A DNA stretch of 64,000 bases from contig NZ_JAHKKG010000009.1 of assembly GCF_018829635.1 (NCBI RefSeq), positions 310,001 through 374,000 of the forward strand. The letters run 5' to 3'. This stretch comes from Paractinoplanes bogorensis (GTDB taxonomy: Bacteria; Actinomycetota; Actinomycetes; Mycobacteriales; Micromonosporaceae). Position 1 is the first letter of the stretch, and each line of letters opens with the position of its first letter. The notes beneath the pieces are model-generated. The model saw only the letters and a list, made by a program, of their open reading frames with translations. It did no database searches and was not told the DNA's origin. This document shows, in pieces, positions 17,659 through 25,826 of this stretch. A program made the position numbers and the translations under genes.

Positions 17659-19989
17659 GTGGCCGGCGTGACGTCGACCGCCATCGGCCCCGCCGAGTTG
17701 CTGCAGCGGTTGCGGGCGCGCACGGCCGGTTCCCCGGTCACCCACATCGAGCAGATTCCTTCCCGTACGGGCCGGAGCGCACCCTGGCCCACCTGGGCCT
17801 CCGCCGACGTCGTGTCGGCCTATCGGGCGCTCGGCATCGCCCAGCCCTGGGAGCATCAGGCCGCCGCGGCGTCGCTGGCCGCCGAGGGTGTGCACGTGGT
17901 GGTGGCGACCGGCACCGCCTCGGGCAAGTCGATGGCCTACCAGCTGCCGGTGCTCACCCGTCTTCTCGACGAGCCACGCGCGACGGCGCTCTACATCTCA
18001 CCGACCAAGGCGTTGGCGGCCGATCAGCTGCGCGCCGTGGCCAAGCTCGGCCTCGACGGGGTGCGGCCGGCCACGTACGACGGTGACACCTCACGCGAGG
18101 AGCGGGAGTGGATCCGCCAGCACTCCCGCTTGCTACTGACAAATCCAGATATGTTGCACCACAGCCTGATGCCTGGGCACGCACGCTGGGCGACGTTCCT
18201 CCGCCGGCTCTCCTACGTGGTCATCGACGAGTGCCACGCCTATCGCGGGGTGTTCGGCTCCCACGTCTCGCATGTGCTGCGCCGGCTGCGACGGCTCGCC
18301 GCCCGCTACGGCGGCTCACCGACCTTCGTGCTGGCCTCGGCCACGTCGGGCGATCCGGCCGAGGCGGCGTCCCGCCTGATCGGACTGCCGGTCACCGCCG
18401 TGACCGAAGACACATCACCCCGCGGGGCGACCACCTTCGCCCTGTGGGAGCCGCCGCTGCTGCCCCCGCCCTCGGAAGATCTTGAGGAGGCTCTGGTCCG
18501 GCGCTCCGCATTGAGCGAGACGGCCGACCTGCTGACCGACGCCGTGGTGGCGGGCACGCGCACCCTCGCGTTCATCCGCTCGCGCCGCGGGGCCGAAGTG
18601 GTCGCCACGATGACCCGGCGCTCGCTCAACGAGGTGGTACCCGGGCTGGGCAAGCGGGTCGCGGCCTACCGCGCCGGATACCTGAAGGAGGACCGGCGCC
18701 GCATCGAGCAGGCCCTGCTGACCGGTGACCTGCTCGCGCTCGCCTCGACCAACGCACTCGAACTGGGCGTCGACCTGGTCGGGCTGGACGCGGTGCTGAT
18801 CTGCGGCTACCCGGGCACGCGGGCGTCGCTCTGGCAGCAGGCGGGCCGGGCCGGGCGCGACGGCGGATCGGCGCTGGCCGTCCTGATCGCCCGGGACGAT
18901 CCGCTCGACACCTACCTCGTGCACCACCCCGAGGCGCTCTTCGGCCGGCCGGTCGAGATGACCGTGCTCGACCCCGCCAACCCGTACGTGCTGGGCCCCC
19001 AACTGTGTTGCGCGGCCTCGGAGGCACCGCTGACCCGCGACGATCTCGAGCTGTTCGGCGGCGACGCGGCGCGGGCGGCCGTCGACGGGCTGACCGCCTC
19101 GGGGGCGCTGCGGAAGAGGCCGTCGGGTTGGTACTGGACGCATCCCGGCCGGCCCGACGTCGACCTGCGCGGGGCCGGCGGCGCCCCCATCCAGGTGGTC
19201 GAGTCGTCGACCGGGCGCCTGCTGGGCACGGTCGACGAGACGTCGTCGCACGTCATGCTGCACACCGGCGCGGTCTATCTGCACCAGGGCGTGACCTATC
19301 TGGTCGACCGGCTCGACCTCGACGACGCGGTGGCGCTGGTGCACCCCGAAGAGCCGGACTGGTCGACGCACGCCCGCGACGTGACCGACGTGTCAGTGCT
19401 GGGCATCCGCTCGCACGTGGACGCGGGACCGGTCGGCCTGTTCCTCGGCGACGTCGAGGTGAGCAACCAGGTCGTGTCCTACCAGCGCCGCCGGATAGCG
19501 ACCGGCGAGGTGATCGACACCCGGCCCCTCGACCTGCCGGTACGCGAACTGCGAACAGTCGCGGTCTGGTTCACCGTGTCGCCGCAGGCCCTGGGCCGGG
19601 CCGGGGTCGAACCGCCCGACGTGCCCGGCGCCCTGCACGCGGCCGAGCATGCCGCGATCGGCTTGCTGCCGCTGATGGCGACATGCGACCGCTGGGACAT
19701 CGGCGGCCTGTCCACGGCAAACCACATGGACACCGAGGCACCCACGGTCTTCGTCTACGACGGCCATCCCGGCGGGGCGGGTTTCGCCGAGCGGGCCTAC
19801 GAGGTGGCGGCCGCGTGGCTGGCCGCCACGCGCGAGGCGATCGCCGCGTGCGCGTGCGAGGCCGGTTGCCCCTCGTGCGTCCAGTCCCCCAAATGCGGCA
19901 ACGGCAACAACCCGTTGCACAAGCCCGGCGCCGTCCAGGTCTTGGACACGGTGCTGGCCGCCCTGGCCAGTCACTCGGCGAGGGCGTAG
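17659..19989 (+). CDS. DEAD/DEAH-box helicase with DUF1998 (MrfA-like)
   Basis: A 776-residue superfamily 2 helicase. Domain 1 has AxxGTASGKSMAYQLP (Walker A), ALYISPTKALAADQ, and VIDECHAYRG (DECH Walker B). Domain 2 has LALASTNALELGVDLVGLDAVL and QQAGRAGRDG (motif VI). The C-terminal DUF1998 has a four-Cys zinc site (CACEAGCPSCVQSPKCGNGN). Relatives such as Bacillus MrfA act in mitomycin-lesion repair. Start GTG 17659 or GTG 17668. Its 3' end overlaps the convergent Rv3654c-like gene by 19 bp. Confidence 0.93.
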   Translation: MAGVTSTAIGPAELLQRLRARTAGSPVTHIEQIPSRTGRSAPWPTWASADVVSAYRALGIAQPWEHQAAAASLAAEGVHVVVATGTASGKSMAYQLPVLTRLLDEPRATALYISPTKALAADQLRAVAKLGLDGVRPATYDGDTSREEREWIRQHSRLLLTNPDMLHHSLMPGHARWATFLRRLSYVVIDECHAYRGVFGSHVSHVLRRLRRLAARYGGSPTFVLASATSGDPAEAASRLIGLPVTAVTEDTSPRGATTFALWEPPLLPPPSEDLEEALVRRSALSETADLLTDAVVAGTRTLAFIRSRRGAEVVATMTRRSLNEVVPGLGKRVAAYRAGYLKEDRRRIEQALLTGDLLALASTNALELGVDLVGLDAVLICGYPGTRASLWQQAGRAGRDGGSALAVLIARDDPLDTYLVHHPEALFGRPVEMTVLDPANPYVLGPQLCCAASEAPLTRDDLELFGGDAARAAVDGLTASGALRKRPSGWYWTHPGRPDVDLRGAGGAPIQVVESSTGRLLGTVDETSSHVMLHTGAVYLHQGVTYLVDRLDLDDAVALVHPEEPDWSTHARDVTDVSVLGIRSHVDAGPVGLFLGDVEVSNQVVSYQRRRIATGEVIDTRPLDLPVRELRTVAVWFTVSPQALGRAGVEPPDVPGALHAAEHAAIGLLPLMATCDRWDIGGLSTANHMDTEAPTVFVYDGHPGGAGFAERAYEVAAAWLAATREAIAACACEAGCPSCVQSPKCGNGNNPLHKPGAVQVLDTVLAALASHSARA

Positions 19990-20414
19990 ACGGGGCCGGC
20001 TCGGGCGGCGGCTGCGGCGCTGGGGGTCAGGCCGAGGATCAGGTGGACCTCGACCTCGGCCGTGACGACGATTTCCAGGCCCTCGACCGCGCACGACGTC
20101 ATGCGGCCGCCGTTGGCGGTGACCAGTTCGGAGGCGCGGGCGCAGGCGATCCCCGGGCCGAAGATCGCCTGCGCGGCACCGGCCAACGCGCCCAGGTCGG
20201 CTGCGGCGCGAGCCTGGTGGCGGCCGACCCGCGCGGCACCCACGGCGGCGCCGGCCACGCCCGCGGCGACCAGCAACAGGCCGATGGCCAGCACGAATAT
20301 GGTGGCCGCCCCGCGGTCTCTCATCGCACCTGGTCCGGCCCGGCGGTCTTTCATCGCGCCTGGTCCGGCTCGGCGGTCCTTCATCGCACCTGGTCCGGCT
20401 CGGCGGTCTTTCAT
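19971..20414 (-). CDS. Rv3654c-like TadE/G-type minor pilin protein with duplicated start region
   Basis: A ~147-residue product at the end of the Tad operon. The core begins RDRGAATIFVLAIGLLLVAAGVAGA, a single N-terminal membrane helix preceded by basic residues, as in TadE-type pseudopilins and in the mycobacterial Rv3654c family. The start is unclear: four copies of (M)(K/R)DR(R/G)A occur in tandem, so ATG 20414 (ATGA overlap with tadE), 20384, 20354 and 20324 are all possible. The last gives the native-looking N-terminus; the first is coupled to tadE. It overlaps the helicase gene tail to tail by 19 bp. Confidence 0.78.
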   Translation of the reverse strand: MKDRRAGPGAMKDRRAGPGAMKDRRAGPGAMRDRGAATIFVLAIGLLLVAAGVAGAAVGAARVGRHQARAAADLGALAGAAQAIFGPGIACARASELVTANGGRMTSCAVEGLEIVVTAEVEVHLILGLTPSAAAAARAGPVYALAE

Positions 20415-20430
20415 CGCGCCTGCACCGGCT
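20311..20430. repeat. Four tandem 30-bp repeats containing successive start codons
   Basis: The 30-bp unit CGGCGGTCTTTCATCGCGCC plus ten more bases recurs four times with 1-4 mismatches, spanning the tadE 3' end and the following gene's 5' end. Each unit holds an in-frame ATG encoding MKDRRAGPGA. Confidence 0.9.
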
Positions 20431-20758
20431 CGCGGGCGGCTGTTGCTGAACCCTCGACGGTGATTGCCGGCATCGCCTTGAGAGGTGTCCGCACGTGGAC
20501 GGTCACCAGGTCGCCGTCGCCGCTGATGTCGACCGTCGCGCCGGGTGGCGCCATCCGGGCGGCCGCCGTTGCGCCGGAGTCGCCGCGGGACTCGGCCAAG
20601 GCTGCCTCGCGGGCCGCATCGAGGCATTGGGCCTTGGTCGCGACTCCCGAGACCGCGGTCAGACCCACGAAGAGCAGCAGCATGAGCGCCGGCAGCCCGG
20701 CCGCGAGCTCGGCGGTGAACGCTCCCCGGTCGCGGCCGGGCCACCAGCGCGCGGTCAC
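20411..20758 (-). CDS. tadE: TadE-family pilus assembly protein
   Basis: A 115-residue minor pseudopilin: basic start RWWPGRDRGAFTAELAAGLPALMLLLFVGLTAV, i.e. a prepilin-like Glu in FTAE followed by one membrane helix, then a periplasmic domain with one Cys (AQCLDAARE). TadE-like proteins help assemble Flp pili. GTG 20758 overlaps the stop of the pilin gene (GTGA) and its own TGA overlaps the next ATG, so it is coupled on both sides. The 3' end is one copy of the 30-bp repeat (PVQAR). Confidence 0.85.
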   Translation of the reverse strand: MTARWWPGRDRGAFTAELAAGLPALMLLLFVGLTAVSGVATKAQCLDAAREAALAESRGDSGATAAARMAPPGATVDISGDGDLVTVHVRTPLKAMPAITVEGSATAAREPVQAR

Positions 20759-20940
20759 TTCAGAGCCCGCATGATGATCTTTGTCAGTTCGGCCGCGATG
20801 TTGGCGCCGGTGAGGATCTTCAGCAGGACGCCGGCGAAGCCGACCGCCGCGATCGTTCCGACGGCGTATTCGGCCGTGTTCATGCCGGCGTCCGCGGCCT
20901 CGGCCCGCAGACGGGCGAAGTTCGCGAGGATTGTGCGCAC
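20755..20940 (-). CDS. Flp-type pilin, DUF4244 family
   Basis: A 61-residue pilin-like peptide: a short charged leader (RTILANFARLRAEAADAGMN), TAEYAVGTIAAVGFAGVLLKIL as the hydrophobic segment with the class-IVb-like Glu-Tyr, then a short tail LTKIIMRALK. DUF4244 proteins are the main Flp pilin candidates of actinobacterial Tad loci. It sits between tadC and tadE, 51 bp after tadC, the only real gap in the operon. Confidence 0.85.
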   Translation of the reverse strand: MRTILANFARLRAEAADAGMNTAEYAVGTIAAVGFAGVLLKILTGANIAAELTKIIMRALK

Positions 20941-20991
20941 GTAGTTCTCCTTCGGTTGTGGTGACGACCAGCCCGCGGCCGGTCGGTGGGG

Positions 20992-21705
20992 TCAAAGAAC
21001 GTCGCCGAGCACCGCGATCAGCACCGGGACGAGCCCGGCGAGCAGGAACGCGGGCAGGAAGCACAGCCCCAGCGGCAGCACGATCAGGACGCCGGCCCGT
21101 TGCGCCGCCGCTTCGACGGCGACCGCCCGGTCGGCGCGCAGGTCGTCGGCGAGCCGGCCGAGCGCCCCGGCCAGTGCACCGCCGCTCGCACTGGTGCGAA
21201 TGGCCGCCGCGACCAGGCGGTCGGCGCCGGGCACACCGTCGAGGTGACCCCACGCCTCGGCCGGGGTCGCGCCGAGGGCCAGCGAGCGGGCCGTGCGGCG
21301 CAGTCGTGTCCCGAGTGGACCGTCGAGGGCGTCGGCCACCGCACCGGCCGCCCCGTCGACCGGGGATCCGGCTCGCAACGCGGCCGCCAGCAGGTCGGCT
21401 CCGAGGGGCAGGTCGGCCGCGGCGGCGCGGCGTTCCTCGCGGACGCGGGCCGGCTCCCGCTTCCGCAGATAGCGTTCGACCCCCACCCCGGCGGCGACAC
21501 CGGCCACGGCGCCCCACCAGGTGCCGAAATAGCCGGCCACCGTGAGCCCCGCGATCACGGACAGGAGGATCCGCGTCCGTCGGGAGTCGGTCGGGGTCGC
21601 GGCCGCACTGAGCATGCCCCGCAGCCGGCGCCGCGCCGCCCGTCCCCCGGCCACCGGAACCGCCAGCAACACCAACGCCGCAGCCACGATCAGCAGCGCC
21701 GTCAC
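20992..21705 (-). CDS. tadC: TadC-like type II/IV secretion platform protein (T2SSF domain)
   Basis: A 237-residue inner-membrane platform protein. N-terminal helix TALLIVAAALVLLAVPVAGG, a second pair (ILLSVIAGLTVAGYFGTWWGAVAGVAAG), the cytoplasmic T2SSF domain (ADLPLGADLLAAALRAGSPVDGAAG, LADDLRADRAVAVEAAAQRAGV) and a C-terminal helix (LPLGLCFLPAFLLAGLVPVLIAVL). GTG 21705 overlaps the TGA of the small gene before it. A longer in-frame reading upstream would cover that small gene and is not supported. Confidence 0.88.
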   Translation of the reverse strand: MTALLIVAAALVLLAVPVAGGRAARRRLRGMLSAAATPTDSRRTRILLSVIAGLTVAGYFGTWWGAVAGVAAGVGVERYLRKREPARVREERRAAAADLPLGADLLAAALRAGSPVDGAAGAVADALDGPLGTRLRRTARSLALGATPAEAWGHLDGVPGADRLVAAAIRTSASGGALAGALGRLADDLRADRAVAVEAAAQRAGVLIVLPLGLCFLPAFLLAGLVPVLIAVLGDVL

Positions 21706-21971
21706 GGCTCCCCCACCGACCGCTCGTCCGGCCGCGCCGGCGGAACCGGCCGCGCCGGCGGAACCCGCTCGAGCGATGCCGCAACGACGGCACACTTGTC
21801 GGGCCCGCCCACCAGCGCGGCCACACAACACGGCCGCAGCGGCACCACACTCGGCTGCGGAGCCCGCAGAAACTCGGCGATCGCACATCGAGCCGTCATC
21901 TCGGCGTTCGTACGCCGCGGCGACACCGGTCCGCCCGGCCCGGCGTCGGCCTTCGCACCACGCGGCGTCAT
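21702..21971 (-). CDS. Small unknown protein between tadB and tadC
   Basis: An 89-residue reading frame whose ATG overlaps the tadB stop (ATGA) and whose TGA overlaps the tadC GTG. These are the same junctions that join the other tad genes, which argues that it is translated. It has no signal peptide. The middle (AEMTARCAIAEFLRAPQPSVVPLRPCCVAALVGG) has four Cys in the protein, including a CC pair; the tail is Pro/Ala/Arg-rich with a PARPVPPARP repeat. I recognise no family. Confidence 0.6.
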   Translation of the reverse strand: MTPRGAKADAGPGGPVSPRRTNAEMTARCAIAEFLRAPQPSVVPLRPCCVAALVGGPDKCAVVAASLERVPPARPVPPARPDERSVGEP

Positions 21972-22676
21972 CGGGTCACCCCGCCGACGAGGCGTTCTGA
22001 CCAGAGGAGTCCGCCGGCCTGCAACGCCACCGCGACCAGGCCGCAGGCCGCGCCCAACGGCGTGTGCAGCAACACCTGGAACGGATCGGCGCCCATCGTC
22101 ACGCCCAGACCGAGCCCGGCCACCGGCAGCAGAGCCAGCAGCATCGCCGTCGCCGAGGCACCCGCGGCCTGCGCGGCCGCCGCGGCACCGGCCCGGTCGG
22201 CCGCCCGCGCGTCGGCCTCGATGCGCTCGACCAGGTCGGCCGCGGGAGCACCGGTCGTTTCCGCGAGCCTCCATAACCGAAGACGTGAGACGGCGCAGGC
22301 GGTCGCCCGAGCCGTCGGGCCGAGCGGCCATCGGAGGCAGCCCGGCCCGCAGATCCGCGGCCAGCGCGGCCAGCGCGTCCAGCGCCGCCGCGCGATCGAC
22401 GGCCGTCCGCTGCCGGGCCGCGCGCCGGGCCAGCGCCCGGCCGCCCAGTGCCGTGTAGGCCGCCGCGATCACGCCCGCGACCGGGCCACCCGCGATCAGC
22501 CCGAGCACTGCCGCGGCCGCGATGCCGACGACGAGGGCCTGCCGTGGAGCCCGGGCGGCGGCCGCGACGACACGACGGGCGAGCGCGACAAGCGACACCC
22601 GGGGCGCACGCACCCGCGTGCCGGGCCAGACCACGATCAGCGCGCCGGCCACCAGCAGCAACGGGCCCCAGATCAT
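21968..22676 (-). pseudogene. tadB: TadB-like T2SSF protein interrupted by a +1 frameshift
   Basis: Two frames join perfectly into one T2SSF protein. Frame 1 (from ATG 22676) encodes WGPLLLVAGALIVVWPG, a second membrane region and LAADLRAGLPP...RLRRLTSSV. After base 22275 one extra base (A, at 22274 on the coding strand) shifts the frame. Frame 2 continues WRLAETTGAPAADLVERIEA and two C-terminal membrane segments, stopping at TGA 21970-21968. Removing that base gives ~235 residues, normal for TadB. As read, frame 1 instead runs on out of frame. Either a recent loss or a sequencing error. Start overlaps tadA (ATGA). Confidence 0.82.
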
Positions 22677-23896
22677 GGCGCCACCACCGGCGGGGTGAGG
22701 ACGGCGGGTACGGCCACACCGCGTACGGCCAGCAGGCGCGCCAGCGCCCCCGCACCCGGACCGGCCCCACGCTGCCGTCGCCAGGCCGGAACCACGGTGG
22801 CGAGCCGATCCTCCCCGGCCGGCAGCAGCACGCTGACCGACTCGAGCACGCGGCCCCGATCCGTTCGCCGCACCTGCAGCACGACCTGCAACGCCGCCAC
22901 CACCTGGGCGTGCAGCGCCGCCCGGGGCAGCCCGCCGAGCAGCCCGAGCGCCTCGAGCCGCGCCGGGACGTCACCGGGCGCGTTCGCGTGCAGGGTGCCC
23001 GCGCCGCCGTCGTGGCCCGTGTTGAGCGCGCCGAGCAGGTCGACGATCTCGGCGCCCCGGCACTCGCCGACCACCAGCCGGTCGGGTCGCATGCGCAGCG
23101 CCTGCCGCACCAGATCGGTCAGCCCGATCGCGCCCGCACCCTCCACATTGGCCGTGCGCGCCTGCAGGGCGACCACGTGCGGGTGCAGCGGACGGAGCTC
23201 GGCCGCGTCTTCGACCAGCACGATCCGCTCGGTCGGGGGCACCATGCCGAGCAGCGTGGCCAGCAAGGTTGTCTTGCCGCTGCCGGTGCCGCCGACGACC
23301 AGGTAGGCCAGCCGGGCGGCGACGACGGCGGCCAGCACCGGGGCGACCGTAGGGGCCACGGTGCCGTGCTCGATCAGGTCGTCGAGGCGGAACGGCCGTT
23401 GCCGGAAGGTCCGCAGCGACAGGTAGGGCCCGTCGGTCGCGACCGGCGGCAGCACGGCGTGCAGGCGGGTGCCGTCGGGCAGCCGGGCGTCGGCGTAGGG
23501 CTGGCCGTCGTCGAGCCGCCGTCCGCACGCGGCCGCCAGGCGCTGGGCCAACCGGCGGACGTCGTCCAGGCTGCCCAGCACGATCGGCGCCCGATGCAGG
23601 CCGGCACCCCGGTCGACCCACACCGCGAGACCGTTGACCAGCACGTCGGTCACCTGCTGGTCGGCCAGCAACGGGGCCAGCGGCCCGGCGCCGACCAACT
23701 GGTCGTGCACCCGGTCGGCCAGCCGCAGGACGGCCGTGTCGCCCAGCGCGGCCGCGTCGGACTCACTCCGCACGGCATGCACCACGGCCGCGGGGGTCGC
23801 CTCGCCGCCCTCGACCGCGAACCGATGGCGGACGCGGCCGGCCACCTCGGGCGCGGAGGCGGCCAGTCGGCTGCCCAGACCCGGGTACGCCGTCAC
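22673..23896 (-). CDS. tadA: TadA/CpaF-type pilus assembly ATPase
   Basis: A 407-residue secretion ATPase of the VirB11/CpaF group that powers Flp pilus assembly. LLADQQVTDVLVNGLAVWVDR is the N-terminal CpaF signature. The ATPase core has VVGGTGSGKTTLLATLLG (Walker A), LVEDAAELRPLHPHVVALQ (Asp box), RMRPDRLVVGECRGAEIVDLL (Walker B) and GHDGGAGTLHANAPGD (His box). GTG 23896 overlaps the ssd stop. A much longer open frame upstream is Arg/Gly noise antisense to nothing known and is not part of it. Confidence 0.93.
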   Translation of the reverse strand: MTAYPGLGSRLAASAPEVAGRVRHRFAVEGGEATPAAVVHAVRSESDAAALGDTAVLRLADRVHDQLVGAGPLAPLLADQQVTDVLVNGLAVWVDRGAGLHRAPIVLGSLDDVRRLAQRLAAACGRRLDDGQPYADARLPDGTRLHAVLPPVATDGPYLSLRTFRQRPFRLDDLIEHGTVAPTVAPVLAAVVAARLAYLVVGGTGSGKTTLLATLLGMVPPTERIVLVEDAAELRPLHPHVVALQARTANVEGAGAIGLTDLVRQALRMRPDRLVVGECRGAEIVDLLGALNTGHDGGAGTLHANAPGDVPARLEALGLLGGLPRAALHAQVVAALQVVLQVRRTDRGRVLESVSVLLPAGEDRLATVVPAWRRQRGAGPGAGALARLLAVRGVAVPAVLTPPVVAP

Positions 23897-24960
23897 GCCG
23901 CCACCGCCCCGGCCCGATCGCTCAGCAGGTCGCCGAGCACCCGCCGGCAGAGCTCGGCCAGGGATCCCTTGCCGTCGGCGGCCGGGGGCCGGCCGCGCTC
24001 GACCCCCTGGCTGATCGACAGTTCCGGCCGCAGGGTGCCGATCAGCGGCAGCCCGAGAGCGGCCGAGATCTCGCGCGGGCGCAGCTTGCCCGGATTGGGC
24101 CCGCGCACCACCAGCGACAGTTCCGTGCGGTGGGCCTGCACCTGCCGGGCCACCCGGGCCGCGGCGGCCGACGCGCGCACCTCGGCCGGCACGATCAGCA
24201 CCGCCTGGTCGGCGCACTCCAGCGCGAGCACCGATGCGTCGTCGAGCCGGCGCGGCAGGTCGACCACGACCACGTCGCGGGCCCGGCGGCCGGCGTCGAT
24301 GGTTGCCGCCATCGCCTCGGGCGGCAGGTCGGACATGAGCTCGCGGTCGAAGGACAGCAGCACGAGGTCGCCGTGATGCGGCAACGCCTCGAGCAGGGTG
24401 GGCGGATCGACCCGGCCGCCCGCCTCGGCCAGGGCCGACCAGCGCAGACCGTCGCGGCGCTCCCACCCGAACATCAGGTCGAGCCCGCCGCCCAGCGGGT
24501 CGGCGTCGATCAGCAGTGTGCGCCGCTGGTCACCGATCGCGGTCATGGCGAACCCGGCGGCCAGCGTGCTCGCCCCGGCCCCGCCGCGCCCGCCGATCAC
24601 CGCCAGCACCCGGCCGGTGGGCTGGTCGAGCTGCTCGGCGAACCGGTCGACGACCCACGACTCGGCCGTCGGCAGCTCGGCGATGTGTTCGACGCCGTGC
24701 TGGTTGGCCGCCGCCCACATCGGCTCGGTCACCTCGCCGCGGCCGACCACGGCGACCCGCGAGCGGCGGGGCAGCCGGGCCCGCAGGCAGGCGTCGAGCT
24801 GGTCGGCGCCGATCATGACGAGCGGTGCCGTGCCGTATCGCGAGCGGGCGGCGACGGGGTCGGCGGCCACGTCGACGGTGGTCCCGCCGGCGGCGGCGAG
24901 GCGTAACAACTCGTCGAGCAGGTCGGGGTCGGAGGTGACGACGAGGGGCAGGGAGGGCAT
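23893..24960 (-). CDS. Septum-site-determining/TadZ-like ParA-family protein
   Basis: A 355-residue protein. Residues 1-115 form a receiver-like atypical domain (LVVTSDPDLLDELLRLAAA, ...VAVVGRGEVTEPMW). The rest is a P-loop MinD/ParA ATPase with a deviant Walker A (VIGGRGGAGASTLAAGFA), DADPLGGGLDLMFG and VVVDLPRRLDDAS. This matches Ssd (Rv3660c) / CpaE/TadZ proteins that position Tad machines or affect septation. It is the first gene of the Tad operon. Start ATG 24960; upstream DNA holds two DnaA-box-like motifs. Confidence 0.88.
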   Translation of the reverse strand: MPSLPLVVTSDPDLLDELLRLAAAGGTTVDVAADPVAARSRYGTAPLVMIGADQLDACLRARLPRRSRVAVVGRGEVTEPMWAAANQHGVEHIAELPTAESWVVDRFAEQLDQPTGRVLAVIGGRGGAGASTLAAGFAMTAIGDQRRTLLIDADPLGGGLDLMFGWERRDGLRWSALAEAGGRVDPPTLLEALPHHGDLVLLSFDRELMSDLPPEAMAATIDAGRRARDVVVVDLPRRLDDASVLALECADQAVLIVPAEVRASAAAARVARQVQAHRTELSLVVRGPNPGKLRPREISAALGLPLIGTLRPELSISQGVERGRPPAADGKGSLAELCRRVLGDLLSDRAGAVAA

Positions 24961-25041
24961 CGGCGGTCTCCAGGCAGGCGGCGGTTGTGGCGCCCACCTT
25001 CGCGGCCCGCGTACAGCCGGACCAGGAGTACAGCCCCGGCC

Positions 25042-25069
25042 TGTGGACAACCGGGCGGGCTGTGGATAT
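25042..25069. promoter_or_regulatory. DnaA-box-like motifs upstream of the Tad operon
   Basis: TGTGGACAA at 25042-25050 is the reverse complement of TTGTCCACA, the actinomycete DnaA box; TGTGGATAT follows at 25061-25069. Both lie in the 203-bp region between the divergent ssd and STAS genes. Function not shown. Confidence 0.4.
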
Positions 25070-25163
25070 CCCGGTCCGGTCTCGTTGATCTGCTAAAGAG
25101 ACCCCGAATACGACCTGCACCCGTTGGGTATGTTGGTTGACGACACGGACCAATGGGGTTGGC

Positions 25164-25520
25164 ATGGAAAGCGGGATCCACCGATCACTCGACACCGACG
25201 GCGCCGCCGTGGTGACCGTCGAGGGCGAGATCGATTTCTCGAACGCGGATGAACTGGCCGGCTGCGTCCGTGACGCCGTGGCCGAGTGGTCCCCGCCGAT
25301 CGTGCGGGTCGACCTGCGCTCCGCGACCTTCATCGACTCCACCGGGCTGGGCGCCCTGATCGAGGGCTACCGCGCCACCACCGACATCGAGTCCCGGTTC
25401 TGCGTGGTCAACCCGAGTCCGGCTTTTCGCCGGGTGCTCGACGTGACCGGCCTGTGCGACTTCTTCGGACTGGGCGAGACGGTCGAGCCGGCCGGGCAGA
25501 CGCAGGCCACCGGGGCTTGA
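25164..25520 (+). CDS. STAS-domain anti-sigma factor antagonist, second copy
   Basis: A 118-residue single STAS protein: VVTVEGEIDFSNADELAGCVRDAV, then VDLRSATFIDSTGLGALIEGYR with the phosphorylatable Ser of DSTGLG, and FCVVNPSPAFRRVLDVTGLCDFF. It is clearly distinct from BldG but of the same class, and no kinase partner lies beside it. A TTG at 25137 would add nine residues; ATG 25164 fits the domain start better. Three hairpins follow directly. It may feed into the BldG network or act on a distant kinase (inference). Confidence 0.85.
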   Translation: MESGIHRSLDTDGAAVVTVEGEIDFSNADELAGCVRDAVAEWSPPIVRVDLRSATFIDSTGLGALIEGYRATTDIESRFCVVNPSPAFRRVLDVTGLCDFFGLGETVEPAGQTQATGA

Positions 25521-25532
25521 AGAAGGGAACGA

Positions 25533-25626
25533 CCCCCGTCGGGGGAGACGGGGGCCGTCCGAGGATTCGGCTCCGGGGGGGTCGAGCCGAATCAACTCGG
25601 TGATCACGGGGGGCGTAATCACCGAG
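25533..25626 (+). terminator. Three consecutive G-loop hairpins after the STAS gene
   Basis: Stem 1: CCCCCGTC/GACGGGGG (25533-25554). Stem 2: GATTCGGCTC/GAGCCGAATC (25564-25593). Stem 3: CTCGGTGAT/ATCACCGAG (25596-25626). All three stems are perfect, and each loop contains a run of five to seven G. They lie 13 bp past the STAS stop with no U-tract. A tandem terminator is the simplest reading; a structured 3' RNA is possible. Confidence 0.6.
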
Positions 25627-25812
25627 GGTTCATGAAAGGTGAGGCGCGAGCGGTCACAACGTGAATCCCGATCGCAACAGGACAAGCATGCCTCACAGAA
25701 GCAGCGCAGTCGAGTACCGATTGTTGCTCAGTGCGATGCTGGTTCCCGTCTGACCGAATTCACGGGCTGTCACCGTGCGCGTCGGGGACGGCGGCGGCGG
25801 GTGGCTTACGAC

Positions 25813-25818
25813 TACACT
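25813..25818 (+). promoter_or_regulatory. Candidate -10 box (TACACT) of a leaderless HAD mRNA
   Basis: TACACT ends eight bases before GTG 25827, too close for a normal leader, and no Shine-Dalgarno is seen. This suggests leaderless transcription. No clear -35 is visible. Confidence 0.35.
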
Positions 25819-25826
25819 TGCGGCCC

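Noticed and set aside
22673..24466. A 597-codon reading for TadA
   Set aside because: The first ~190 codons are Arg/Gly/Pro noise in the ssd region; the real start is GTG 23896, coupled to the ssd stop.
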